Assembly: GCF_900091565.1 (NCBI RefSeq)
Contig: NZ_FMCV01000003.1
Span: 62,001-126,000, forward strand
Direction of reading: 5' to 3'
DNA length: 64,000 nt
Source: Micromonospora marina
GTDB lineage: Bacteria > Actinomycetota > Actinomycetes > Mycobacteriales > Micromonosporaceae
The position numbers were made by a program, and so were the translations under genes. This document shows, in pieces, positions 46,380-55,590 of the stretch; the first letter of the stretch is position 1, and each line of letters opens with the position of its first letter. Below the pieces are notes generated by a model that had not been told where the DNA came from, did not search any database, and saw only the letters and a program-made list of their open reading frames with translations.

Positions 46380-47822
46380 GTGGACACAGACCTGTTTCTG
46401 AAGCCGTCGCTGAGCGACTCGGTGCGCGGAATTCTCGACCAGCCGGACCTGTTGCCGGACATGGTCGAGGCGTTGGGCTCACCGTTGAACGTCGTGCTGC
46501 CGCACCAGATTACCGACAACGTCGAGCGGTACCGCGAGGTGCTGACCTCTCATCACCTGTGCGGCGAGGTCTTCTTCGCCCACAAGGCCAACCGGTCGAG
46601 CGCGCTGGTCCGCCAACTGGCCGCCGGAGACACCGGGGTCGATGTCGCGTCGCTCGGCGAACTGCGGCACGTGCTGGAGGCCGGATGCGCCGGCCGCCGG
46701 ATCATGGCGACCGGTCCCAAGGACACCGACTTCCTGTGGCTGGCCGCTCGGGTCGGCGCTGTGGTCAACGCCGACTCCGTGCAGGAACTGGCCGAACTAG
46801 CCGCGCTGGTGGCCAGCCACCGCCTGCCGCGGGTGCGGGTCATGGCGCGACTGTCGGCGTTCGACTCCGCCGGCGTGCGGGTGCTGAGCCGACCCAGCCG
46901 GTTCGGGGTGCACGGTCGTGAGGTGGGCCTCGTGCTGGACCTGCTCGACAAGCATCGCGACGAGCTGGACCTGCTCGGATTCGCCTACCACCTGGACACG
47001 AACGCGTTGACCGAGAAGGCGTTGGCGCTTGAGGGCTGCCTGCTGGCCATGCGCGAGGCGTCGGCGCGCGGGTTCTCGCCGTCGGCGATCGACATCGGCG
47101 GCGGGTTCGGCGTCAACTACCTCGCCGACCGTGAGGAATGGGACCGCTACACGACCGAACTCGGCCGGGCCGTCCTGGGCGTGCGCCCGGCGATGACCTG
47201 GCAGAACCACGGGTACGGACTACGCGCCGAGGCCGGCACGCTGCGCGGCGCTCTGGGTGTCTACCCGGCGTACCGGCCGGTTGCCGGCCCGGCCTACCTC
47301 GACGCGTTGCTGACCCTCGACGCGCCGACGCTCGGCCGGTCGATGGCGACCCTGCTGTTGGAGAGCCTCTACGACCTGCATGTCGAACCGGGCCGGGCGA
47401 TGCTCGACCAGTGCGGCCTCACCGCCGCCCGGGTGGTGGAGGTACGCACCACCCATGCCGGCGACGTGCTGGTCCGGCTCGCGGCCAACTCCCGCGACAT
47501 CAGCACCGAGGACCACGCCGTGTTGATGGACCCGGTGCTGCTGCCGCCCGGCTCCGGCGAGGACGATCCGGTCGGCGTGTACCTGTCCGGCAACCTGTGC
47601 CTGGAGGACGATCTCATCACCCGCCGGAAGGTGACCCTGCCCCGCCTCCCCGCGCCAGGCGACCTGGTGGTGTTCGTCAACACCGCCGGCTACTTCATGG
47701 ACTTCGCCGCCGATCACGCCCTGATGCAGCCCATCGCTGCCAAAGCCGCCGTCTACCGAGCCGGCGGGACGTGGAAGTGGTGTCTCGACGAGCAGTACTG
47801 GCCCGTGAAAGGTGACCGATGA
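46380..47822 (+). CDS. PLP-dependent enzyme, type III fold (Y4yA-like decarboxylase family)
   Basis: A 480-aa protein with the alanine-racemase/ornithine-decarboxylase barrel; Lys69 in FFAHKANRS is the PLP lysine (YAVKAN in relatives). AFHLD-like AYHLDTN and DIGGGFGVNY (phosphate-binding glycines) follow, and DLHVEPGRAM matches the decarboxylase EPGR motif. It probably decarboxylates an amino acid or an amino-acid conjugate, like SbnH in staphyloferrin B synthesis. The GTG at 46380 follows GGGGGA by a few bases. It overlaps the next gene by four bases. Confidence 0.85.
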   Translation: MDTDLFLKPSLSDSVRGILDQPDLLPDMVEALGSPLNVVLPHQITDNVERYREVLTSHHLCGEVFFAHKANRSSALVRQLAAGDTGVDVASLGELRHVLEAGCAGRRIMATGPKDTDFLWLAARVGAVVNADSVQELAELAALVASHRLPRVRVMARLSAFDSAGVRVLSRPSRFGVHGREVGLVLDLLDKHRDELDLLGFAYHLDTNALTEKALALEGCLLAMREASARGFSPSAIDIGGGFGVNYLADREEWDRYTTELGRAVLGVRPAMTWQNHGYGLRAEAGTLRGALGVYPAYRPVAGPAYLDALLTLDAPTLGRSMATLLLESLYDLHVEPGRAMLDQCGLTAARVVEVRTTHAGDVLVRLAANSRDISTEDHAVLMDPVLLPPGSGEDDPVGVYLSGNLCLEDDLITRRKVTLPRLPAPGDLVVFVNTAGYFMDFAADHALMQPIAAKAAVYRAGGTWKWCLDEQYWPVKGDR

Positions 47823-49138
47823 GGTACGACAGCATCCTGGACACGATCGGTGACACGCCGCTGGTGCGGGTGGCACCGGAGGTGCACGGACTGCGCAACA
47901 TCGACCTGTACGCGAAGTTGGAGATGCTGAACCCGTTCGGCTCCGTCAAGGACCGGCCGGCATGGAACATGGCCAAGGAGGGCCTCGCGGGGGCGATCGA
48001 GCGCGGAGACTCGATCGTGGAGCTGTCGAGCGGCAACACCGCCAAGGCACTCGCCGTCATCGCGGCGATGCACGGGCTGCCGTTCAAGAGCGTCACCAAC
48101 CGGATGAAGGTCCCCGAGATCAAGGACCTGTTGCTGCTGCTCGGCGCGCAGATCGAGGAGTTGCCGGGCCAGACCGAGTGTCTCGACCCGACCGACACCG
48201 AGGATCCGCTGACCCGCATGTACCGGATGCTCTCCGAGGAGGGCAGCGGCTACCTGCACACCGACCAGTACTTCAACCCGCGCAACCTGGAGGCGCACCG
48301 GATCTCGACCGCGCAGGAGGTCATCAAGGATCTCGACGGGCGCGGGCCGGACATCTTCATCGCCTGTGTCGGCACCGCCGGTTCGTCGACCGGTGTCGCG
48401 ACCGTGTTGCGTGAACACAACCCGCAGGTCGCCGTCGTCGGACTGGTGGCGCAGAAGTCGGACTTCATCCCCGGTATCCGCAACATCGACGAGGTGAACG
48501 AGGTCGGTCTCTTCGACCCGAGCAACTACGACACGATCGAGGCCGTCTCCGCGCAGGAGGCCATCGACGGGATGCTCACCCTGAACCGGCGCTGCGGCAT
48601 GCTCGGCGGACCCACCGGCGGTGCGGCCTACTTCGGCGCGGTGCGTCATCTCAAGGCGATCGACGAAACCCTCACCGAGCGCCGCACGGCCGTGTTCATC
48701 GTGTGCGACCGGGTCGAGAGCTACATGAGCTACGTCCGTCAGCGCCGACCCGACCTGCTCAAGCAACCGCCGCGGCCGAACTCGGTCGGCACGCTCACCG
48801 ACGCCGAGGTCGCCGCTGCCGCCTCCGTCGACGTGGCGCAGGCGCGGCAGTGGATCGCCGAGACGGCGCCGCTGGTGGTCGACCTGCGCGGCGCGTTCGC
48901 CTACGCCGCGCTGCACATCGAGAATTCGGTCAACATCGTCGACGAACTCTTCGACGAACTGCTGCACGGCGGCCTGCCGATCGGGGCGTCGCGACCGGTG
49001 CTGCTGGTGTGCCCGGTCGGCGAGAAGTCGGCCCGCTACGCCGCGCTGCTGACCCGGATGGGTCATCAGGATGCGCGCAGCCTGCGCGGCGGCGTGGTGG
49101 CCTGGCGCGACGCGGGTGCCCCGCTGGTGCGGGACTGA
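47819..49138 (+). CDS. Cysteine-synthase-like PLP enzyme fused to a rhodanese domain
   Basis: A 439-aa two-domain protein. Residues 1-330 are a fold-type II PLP enzyme: Lys44 in NPFGSVKDRP, SSGNT at 70-74, and GTAGSSTG phosphate-binding loop. Residues 340-437 form a rhodanese domain (LVVDLRG, HIENSVNI) with active-site loop CPVGEKS, Cys398. The first domain makes beta-substituted alanines (cysteine, 2,3-diaminopropionate); the second usually carries sulfur as persulfide. The fusion, next to a SufS-like gene, hints at sulfur transfer during synthesis. It overlaps the decarboxylase gene by four bases. Confidence 0.88.
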   Translation: MRYDSILDTIGDTPLVRVAPEVHGLRNIDLYAKLEMLNPFGSVKDRPAWNMAKEGLAGAIERGDSIVELSSGNTAKALAVIAAMHGLPFKSVTNRMKVPEIKDLLLLLGAQIEELPGQTECLDPTDTEDPLTRMYRMLSEEGSGYLHTDQYFNPRNLEAHRISTAQEVIKDLDGRGPDIFIACVGTAGSSTGVATVLREHNPQVAVVGLVAQKSDFIPGIRNIDEVNEVGLFDPSNYDTIEAVSAQEAIDGMLTLNRRCGMLGGPTGGAAYFGAVRHLKAIDETLTERRTAVFIVCDRVESYMSYVRQRRPDLLKQPPRPNSVGTLTDAEVAAAASVDVAQARQWIAETAPLVVDLRGAFAYAALHIENSVNIVDELFDELLHGGLPIGASRPVLLVCPVGEKSARYAALLTRMGHQDARSLRGGVVAWRDAGAPLVRD

Positions 49139-49145
49139 GCCGGCC

Positions 49146-50360
49146 GTGACGACGACGATCCACGGCGGGGTGCTCGACCGGCTCGCGTCATGGCAGGACG
49201 GTCTGCGCGCGGAGTTCCCCATCTTCGAACGCAGTCCGGGTCTGGCGTACCTGGACAGCGCGGCCACCACGCAGAAACCGGCCGCCGTTCTCGACGCCGT
49301 GCATGAGTTCCTGACGACCGGCAACGCCAACGTGGGGCGGGGATCCCACCCGTGGGCGACCCGCACCACCGCACGGATCGAGGCGTGCCGGGACCGGATC
49401 CGGCGTGCGCTCGGTGACACCGGCGACGGGTCCACTGTCGACTTCACAAGCGGCACGAGTGACGGCCTGCGGGCCGTCGCGGACGACTGGCTCGCCGGAC
49501 AACTGACCGACGGCGACGAGATCATCGTCCCGTTCGGTGATCACCAGTCGAACCTGCGCCCGTGGCTGGACCTGCGTGACCGCCTCGCCCGCACCGGCGT
49601 CGGGGTGACCGTGCGCCCGATGCCGGTCGACCCGGCCTCGGGCGACTACGACCACCGGGCGCTGCCGTCGGTGGTCACCGGACGGACCCGGTTCGTCGCC
49701 ACAACGCATGTACACCACGTCTTCGGCGCCGACATGAACGTACACCGCATCCGCGAGGTCGTCGGCCCGGACGTGCCGATCTGCCTGGACGCGGCGCAGA
49801 GCGTCGGCCACCGGCCGGTGTCGGTCGCCGACCTCGACGTGGACTTCGTGGTTTTCTCCGGCCACAAGATGCTCGCGCTGCCCGGAACGGGCGTGGTGTG
49901 GGCCCGCAACCGGCGCGGCCCGCGCTTCGCGCGCCGCGGCTGGGCCGGCACCCCGAACACGGCCGGGATCGTCAGCATGGCTGCCGCGTTCGACTGGCTC
50001 GACCGGGCCGGCCTCGCCGACATCCACGCCTGGACGACCGCGTTGTGCGTACGGCTCACCGACGGGCTGAGCCGGCTCCCCGGTGTGCGGGTGCTCGGCT
50101 GTCAGAACAGCCTCACCGCCGACTCGGACGTGCAGCGGCGGGACGGGATCGTGACGTTCCGGCACGCGGCGGTGCGCTCCGACGATCTCGGGTTCGTGCT
50201 CGCCGACGAGGGGCTGATGGTCCGGGCGGACAGCCACTGCCAGGCCGGTCGCGACACCGACGACCTGGCGGTGCGGGTGAGCGTGCACGTCTACAACACC
50301 CCGGACGAGATCGACCGGGTGCTCGCGGTGGTCGAGCGTTGCGAAAGGATGGGATCTTGA
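49146..50360 (+). CDS. SufS/CsdA-like cysteine desulfurase, class V aminotransferase fold
   Basis: A 404-aa PLP enzyme: YLDSAATTQKP start, Lys241 in VVFSGHKMLALPGTGV as Schiff-base lysine, and Cys365 in RADSHCQAG at the SufS catalytic-cysteine position. This pair predicts cysteine desulfurase activity, though lyase use is possible. No other Suf genes are here, so it likely serves this operon and not iron-sulfur clusters. GTG start at 49146; overlaps the next gene by four bases. Confidence 0.85.
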   Translation: MTTTIHGGVLDRLASWQDGLRAEFPIFERSPGLAYLDSAATTQKPAAVLDAVHEFLTTGNANVGRGSHPWATRTTARIEACRDRIRRALGDTGDGSTVDFTSGTSDGLRAVADDWLAGQLTDGDEIIVPFGDHQSNLRPWLDLRDRLARTGVGVTVRPMPVDPASGDYDHRALPSVVTGRTRFVATTHVHHVFGADMNVHRIREVVGPDVPICLDAAQSVGHRPVSVADLDVDFVVFSGHKMLALPGTGVVWARNRRGPRFARRGWAGTPNTAGIVSMAAAFDWLDRAGLADIHAWTTALCVRLTDGLSRLPGVRVLGCQNSLTADSDVQRRDGIVTFRHAAVRSDDLGFVLADEGLMVRADSHCQAGRDTDDLAVRVSVHVYNTPDEIDRVLAVVERCERMGS

Positions 50361-51595
50361 ACAAGATCGTAGCGATGGTCGACGTGTACGCGCCCACCGT
50401 GCCGCTGGCGCAGGCGTTCCAGAGCGCCGGGGCGACCGTCGTGCGGGTGCAGAGCACCGTCCTGCCGCCGCCGGCGTACCGGCGGCATCCGGACCTGACG
50501 ATGTTCTCCGCCAACATCGTGCACACCGGGGACTTCGCCGCGACCCGGGACGCGCTCGCCGCGCACCGCCCCGATCTGGTGATCACCGGCGGGGAGACCG
50601 GCGTCGAACTCGCCGATCAGCTCTCCGAGGCGCTGGGGCTGCCGACCAACGGCACCGCCCACAGCGCCGCGCGACGTGACAAGGCTGTCCAGAACGAGAC
50701 CGTTCGCGCCGCGGGCCTGCGGGCCACCCGGCAACTCGTGGTCACCGACGAGGCGAAACTGCGTGCCTGGCACGCCGAAGTCGGCGGCCGAGTCGTGGTG
50801 AAGCCGGTCCGCAGCGCCGGCAACGACGGGGTCACCTTCTGCGACACCCCGGACGCGTCGTCGGCAGCCTTCCACGCGATCCTCGGCAGCACGAACGTCT
50901 TCGCCGAGTGCAACGAGACGGTCGTCGCCCAGGAGTACCTCGTCGGCACCGAGTACGCCGTCAACACCGTCAGCGCGAACGGCCTGCACCGGGTCACTGA
51001 CATCTGGCAGTACGCCAAGATGACCGTCAACGGCGTCGTCGACCGGCACGCCGGGGTGTTCTCCACCCCCGTCGACGACGTGCCGGAGGTGGTGCGGTAC
51101 GCGGGCGGCGTACTCGACGCACTCGGGGTGCGGCACGGACCCGCCCACCTGGAGATCATGGTCACCAGCGACGGACCGTGCCTGGTCGAGGCCGGCATCC
51201 GGCTCTGCGGCGGCGGCGCCGCCTACTACGCCACCCTTGCCGGTGGTGAGTCACAACTGGAGTGGACCGTGCAGGCGTACCTGGATCCGGTTCTGTTCGC
51301 GAACCGCCACCAAGAGCCGCACCGGGTCGAGCAGCACGTGGTGATGGCGTATCTGACCTCGCCGGTCGAGGGCATCCTGGAGGACTACCCGCTGCTGGAC
51401 CAGGTGCGGGCGTTGCCCAGCTTCCACAGGGAGCACCTGGGGGTGCAGCCGGGCGAACATCTGCCGCGCACCGTCGACGACACGACCGAACCGCTGATGG
51501 TGGGCCTGGCGCATCCGGTCGCCCAGGTGGTCGCCGACGACTTCCGCGCCGTCAACTACCTCGACGGTGTCGGTTTCTACCGGCTCCGGGCATGA
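50357..51595 (+). CDS. ATP-grasp ligase (first)
   Basis: A 412-aa ATP-grasp protein: lysine in GGRVVVKPVRSAGNDGV, hinge region TVVAQEYLVGTEYAVNTV and metal-binding acidic segment HLEIMVTSDGPCLVEAGIRLCGGG. These enzymes join a carboxylate to an amine through an acyl-phosphate. The TTG at 50357 overlaps the desulfurase stop (TTGA) and gives LNKIVAMVDVY; the ATG at 50375 is an alternative. It resembles dipeptide and amino-acid ligases of natural-product clusters. Confidence 0.87.
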   Translation: MNKIVAMVDVYAPTVPLAQAFQSAGATVVRVQSTVLPPPAYRRHPDLTMFSANIVHTGDFAATRDALAAHRPDLVITGGETGVELADQLSEALGLPTNGTAHSAARRDKAVQNETVRAAGLRATRQLVVTDEAKLRAWHAEVGGRVVVKPVRSAGNDGVTFCDTPDASSAAFHAILGSTNVFAECNETVVAQEYLVGTEYAVNTVSANGLHRVTDIWQYAKMTVNGVVDRHAGVFSTPVDDVPEVVRYAGGVLDALGVRHGPAHLEIMVTSDGPCLVEAGIRLCGGGAAYYATLAGGESQLEWTVQAYLDPVLFANRHQEPHRVEQHVVMAYLTSPVEGILEDYPLLDQVRALPSFHREHLGVQPGEHLPRTVDDTTEPLMVGLAHPVAQVVADDFRAVNYLDGVGFYRLRA

Positions 51596-52797
51596 CGCCC
51601 CCGCACGTCGTGGTCCTGCACCGGTGGCGGGCCGGGTACGCTGACTACGCCGCCTACCTGGATCACACCGCCCACGCGGTCACCTACGTCAGCACCGACG
51701 TCGGGGCCGACGCGGTGCCGGCGCACGCACGGGAGGTCGTCGTGGTGCCCGCCACCGACGACCTCTCCACGGTCTCCGGTGCGGTACGCGGACTCGCCGG
51801 TCGGCACGGCCCGCCGGTCGGCGTCGTCGCGCTGAAGGAGGACGACCTGCTCGTCGCCGCGCACCTGCGGACGGAGTGGGGCTGTCCGGGGCCGACGGTG
51901 GACGACACGCGCCGGTTCCGCGACAAGGTGGTGATGTGCCGGGCGGTCGCGGCGGCCGGGGTCGACGTTCCCGCGTTCGCGGCGGTCGACAGTGCGGGGG
52001 ACGTGCACGACTTCGCCACGACGCACGGCTATCCGGTGGTGCTCAAGCCGCGCGACGGCAGTTCTGCCGCGGGGGTGCGGGTGCTGGACCGGCCCGCCGA
52101 CGTGCCCCGGGAGGTGGCCGGGTCGATGGTCCAGGTGTTCAGTCCTGGTGTGCTGTACCACGTCGACGGGGTCTTCGACGGCGCCGCGGTCGCGGCGTGC
52201 ACGGTGTCCCGCTATCTGCGCACCTGCCTGGAGTTCCGGTCGGGAATCGCGCTCGGCTCGGTGGAAGTCGATGACGCCGGCTTCCGGCGACGGGTGGAGG
52301 ACTTCACCGGACGGGTGCTGCGGGCGCTCTCCACCGATCCGGTGGTGTTCCATCTGGAGCTGTTCGACGAGGGAGGCCGGCTGCGGTTCCTGGAGGTCGG
52401 TGCCCGGACCGGCGGCGCGGAAATCCCGTTCATGTGGCGGGAACTGCGCGGTTACGACCTGAACCACGCCGCCTTCGACCTCGCCCTGGGGCGTAGGCCG
52501 GACATGCCGGCCCCGACGGCGGACGGGCCGGTCGGCGGGTTTCTGCTCGTGCCCGCCCCGGCGCAGCGGCCGTGCCGGATCGAGGCGTCCACCCCGATGA
52601 TGGGGTCGGTGCCCGAGCTGTACGCGGAGGTGGTGCTCGAGCCGGGCGTGGTCCTGCCGGACGCCGACGCTTACTTCGAGCACGTCGGGGGCCGGTTCCG
52701 GTTCCGGGGGGACAGTACGGCGGCGGTGTCGGCGGCGGTGTCGAAGGTTGCCGCCGACTACCGCATCACGGGATCGACAGTGACCGCGGCGATGTGA
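51592..52797 (+). CDS. ATP-grasp ligase (second)
   Basis: A 401-aa ATP-grasp protein, distinct from the preceding one: GYPVVLKPRDGSSAAGV, MVQVFSPGVLYHVDGV and FHLELFDEGGRLRFLEVGARTGGAEI are its lysine, hinge and metal-binding segments. Two ligases in one operon imply two amide (or ester) bonds in the product. Last gene of the operon; 82 bases separate it from the convergent importer genes, with only a weak hairpin (GATCCC/GGGATC near 52796-52813). Confidence 0.87.
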   Translation: MTPPHVVVLHRWRAGYADYAAYLDHTAHAVTYVSTDVGADAVPAHAREVVVVPATDDLSTVSGAVRGLAGRHGPPVGVVALKEDDLLVAAHLRTEWGCPGPTVDDTRRFRDKVVMCRAVAAAGVDVPAFAAVDSAGDVHDFATTHGYPVVLKPRDGSSAAGVRVLDRPADVPREVAGSMVQVFSPGVLYHVDGVFDGAAVAACTVSRYLRTCLEFRSGIALGSVEVDDAGFRRRVEDFTGRVLRALSTDPVVFHLELFDEGGRLRFLEVGARTGGAEIPFMWRELRGYDLNHAAFDLALGRRPDMPAPTADGPVGGFLLVPAPAQRPCRIEASTPMMGSVPELYAEVVLEPGVVLPDADAYFEHVGGRFRFRGDSTAAVSAAVSKVAADYRITGSTVTAAM

Positions 52798-52879
52798 TCC
52801 CCGCTCGGGATCTGTGACCGCCAGGGGGCGCTCCGTCGCCATGCCGGGAATCGCGACGGTGCCTCCTGTTGTGCCGGAC

Positions 52880-54796
52880 CTACCGGGCGGGGTGACCCTC
52901 AACGGCCGGGTGCGTGCCGAGCCCGCCGAGCGCATGGTCCGTGTGATGGCACGCGACCTGACGGCGGTCGACCGGGGCGAGCAGCGGTACCTGTCCACAC
53001 CTCGCCCGATCCGGCGCGGACAGCTCCCGGTGCAGCGGGCAGCGCCGCCGGAAGGCGCATCCATCGGTGCGGTCGAGCGGGTCGGGCGGCTCCCCGGCGG
53101 GGGCGGACCCGCGTCCGGCTCGTGCCGCCGCCACATCGGCGACCGGTGTGGCGGCGACGAGCGCCCGGGTGTACGGGTGCGCCGGGGCGTACAGCACGTC
53201 GGCGGCCGGGCCGGTCTCCACCACGCGACCGGCGTACATGACCGTCACCCGGTCGACTGTGCGCCGCAGCAGCGTCAGGTCGTGCGAGGTCATCAGGAAT
53301 GCCAGTCCGAAACGTTCCCGCAGGTCGGCGAGCAGATCCATGATGCCGACCCGCAGTGACGTGTCCAGTGCCGACACCGGCTCGTCCAGCAGCACCAGGC
53401 GGGGGCCGGGGGCCAATGCGCGGGCGATGGCGACCCTTTGCCGTTGTCCGCCGGAGAGCTGCCCAGGGCGGCGTCCGGCGTGTTCGTCCGACAGTCCGAC
53501 GAGGCCGAGCACCTCCCGGGCGCGGGAACGGCTGTCCGGCCGTGACCATCCGTGCACCCGCAGCGGTTCGGCGACAACGTCGGCGACGGACATCGTGGGG
53601 TTCAACGACGAGGCGGGGTCCTGCATCACCATCTGCACCTGTCCGCGCAGCGCGGTCCGGTCCCGTCGGCGCAGCCCGGAGACGTCGGCGCCGAACAGCG
53701 CGATGGTTCCTTCCTGGGGCCGGCGCAGGGCGATGATCTCACGCAGGACGGTGGTCTTCCCGCAGCCGGATTCGCCGATGAGGGCGACCGCCTCGCCGGT
53801 GTCCACCGTGAGGTCGACGCCGTCGACGGCACGGACGACGGCCCCGCGCCGGACGGGGAAGTGCCGGCGCAGTCCGGTGATCCGCAGCGCCGCCCCGGCA
53901 CCGGGCTCGGCCTGCTCGACCTCGGACGCGGTCGGCCCGACGTCTGATGCGGTCGCCCGCACCGCGGCAGCGAGTGGCCCGGCGCCGGCGGCCGTCACCT
54001 GCGCGACGGCGGTGGGCGGCTCGGCGCCCGACGCCGTCAGCAGGTCGCGTAGGTGGGCGCTGGCCGGTCGGCGGAACCGCTTCGTGACCGGCCCCTGCTC
54101 GACCAGTTCCCCCCGGCGCAGCACAGCTATCCGGTCGCACGATCGGGCCACCACCCCGAGGTCGTGGGTGATCAGCAGCAGTGCGGCTCCGGTCCGTGCC
54201 CGCACGTCGTCGAGCAGGTCGAGGATCTGCGCCTGCACGGTCGTGTCCAGCGCGCTCGTCGGCTCGTCCGCGATGATCAGGTCGGGGTCGTTGGCGATGG
54301 CCATGGCGATGGCGACCCGCTGCCGCATCCCGCCGGAGAACTCGTGCGGCAGTGCCCCGGCCCGCCGCCGCGCCGCCGCGATGCCGACCCGGTCGAGCAG
54401 TTCCACGGCCCTTTCAGTGGCGTCCCGCCGGCGCAGGCCCGGTTGGTGGACGGCGATCGCCTCGGCGACCTGGCGGCCCACCGGGATCACCGGTGTCAGT
54501 GCGGCGAGCGGGTCCTGATGGACCATGGCGACCTGCCGGCCACGGACAGCGGACAGCTCACGGTCGGACAGGCCGAGCAGTTCGCGGTCGGCGAGGCGCA
54601 CCGATCCCTCCACTCGGGCGGTGTCGGGAAGCAGACCCATGACCGCGAACGCCGTCGCCGACTTCCCGGAGCCCGATTCGCCGACCAGGGCGACCGCCTC
54701 ACCGGCGGCGACGGTCAAGGTCAGGTTCCGCACGGCCGGCACCGGCCCGGTGCGGGTGCGGTAGGAGACCGTGAGATCACGGATGTCGAGCATCAT
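52880..54796 (-). CDS. Opp/Nik-type ABC transporter ATP-binding protein, DppD-DppF fusion
   Basis: A 638-aa fusion of two ATPases. The first (about 1-250) has GESGSGKSA, FSGGMRQR and LIIADEPTSALD; the second (about 305-560) has GESGCGKTT, LSGGQRQR and LVLLDEPVSALD. The C-terminus has the cysteine-containing CAFRRRCPLH segment typical of OppF/DppF. One polypeptide replaces the usual pair. The ATG at 54796 overlaps the permease stop. This family imports dipeptides, nickel and metallophore complexes. Confidence 0.92.
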   Translation of the reverse strand: MMLDIRDLTVSYRTRTGPVPAVRNLTLTVAAGEAVALVGESGSGKSATAFAVMGLLPDTARVEGSVRLADRELLGLSDRELSAVRGRQVAMVHQDPLAALTPVIPVGRQVAEAIAVHQPGLRRRDATERAVELLDRVGIAAARRRAGALPHEFSGGMRQRVAIAMAIANDPDLIIADEPTSALDTTVQAQILDLLDDVRARTGAALLLITHDLGVVARSCDRIAVLRRGELVEQGPVTKRFRRPASAHLRDLLTASGAEPPTAVAQVTAAGAGPLAAAVRATASDVGPTASEVEQAEPGAGAALRITGLRRHFPVRRGAVVRAVDGVDLTVDTGEAVALIGESGCGKTTVLREIIALRRPQEGTIALFGADVSGLRRRDRTALRGQVQMVMQDPASSLNPTMSVADVVAEPLRVHGWSRPDSRSRAREVLGLVGLSDEHAGRRPGQLSGGQRQRVAIARALAPGPRLVLLDEPVSALDTSLRVGIMDLLADLRERFGLAFLMTSHDLTLLRRTVDRVTVMYAGRVVETGPAADVLYAPAHPYTRALVAATPVADVAAARAGRGSAPAGEPPDPLDRTDGCAFRRRCPLHRELSAPDRARCGQVPLLAPVDRRQVACHHTDHALGGLGTHPAVEGHPAR

Positions 54797-55590
54797 GCGT
54801 CGTCCCGCAGCCCTTCGCCGAGCATCGCCGCCGCGAGTACGGTGGCGGTGAGGAAGCCGACCGGAGCGAGAAAGACCCACGGAAACGTCAGCGCGGAGCC
54901 GGTGCCGGTCGCGACCAGGGTGCCGAGCGAAACGTCCGGCGGTTGCACCCCGAATCCGAAGTAGCTGAGTCCGGCCTCGGCGAGGACGGCGGAGGCGACG
55001 TTCAGGGTGCAGTCGATCGCCAGCAGCGGCACCATCTGTGGCAGCAGGTGCCGGGTGACGATCCGGGTGGTGGAGGCGCCGGTGTTCTCGGCGGCCACGA
55101 CGTAGCCGGCGACCCGTAGGCTCCGGGCGCGGGCGCGGACCACCCGCGAGGTCACCATCCACTGGAACGTCGCGATCAGTAGCACCAGCACCAGCCACGA
55201 GGAACCGCGCAGGGCCGGTGAGAGCACCGCGACGGCGAGGATCGGCGGCAGCACCAGGAGCACGTCGACGACCATCATGAGGACGCGGTCGGCGACGCCG
55301 CCGAGGTAACCCGCGACCGTGCCGACCAGTGCCGAGAGGGCGGTGGTGAGTACCGCTGCCAGCAGCCCGATCACCAGGGACTTCTGGAGTCCGCGCAGGC
55401 ACAGTGCGAGCATGTCCTCGCCGAGCCGGGCGGTGCCCAGTGGGTGTGCGCCCGACGGGGCGGCGAGCACGTTGCGCAGATCCTGGTCGGTGTGGGTGAA
55501 GGGCAGCAGCAGCGGGCCTACGGATGCCGCGAGCACCAGCAGCGCCAGCAGCCCGGCGCCGGTCAGCGCGATCGGGCGGTGAACGTTCAC
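54793..55590 (-). CDS. Opp/Nik-type ABC transporter permease (DppC/NikC type)
   Basis: A 265-aa membrane protein with an N-terminal helix, the HPLGTARLGEDMLA motif of OppC/DppC-like permeases, and the ATPase-contact loop ENTGASTTRIVTRHLLPQ. GTG start at 55590 overlaps the preceding permease gene by four bases. Confidence 0.9.
   Translation of the reverse strand: MNVHRPIALTGAGLLALLVLAASVGPLLLPFTHTDQDLRNVLAAPSGAHPLGTARLGEDMLALCLRGLQKSLVIGLLAAVLTTALSALVGTVAGYLGGVADRVLMMVVDVLLVLPPILAVAVLSPALRGSSWLVLVLLIATFQWMVTSRVVRARARSLRVAGYVVAAENTGASTTRIVTRHLLPQMVPLLAIDCTLNVASAVLAEAGLSYFGFGVQPPDVSLGTLVATGTGSALTFPWVFLAPVGFLTATVLAAAMLGEGLRDDA

Noticed and set aside
49146..50360. SufS-like gene as part of a housekeeping Suf operon
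   Set aside because: No SufB, SufC, SufD or SufU gene is adjacent, and the gene overlaps biosynthetic genes on the downstream side.
46380..52797. Assignment as a staphyloferrin B or EDDS cluster
   Set aside because: There is no SbnB-like amino-acid dehydrogenase and no IucA/IucC-type synthetase, while two ATP-grasp ligases and sulfur-transfer domains are extra; only the general analogy is kept.
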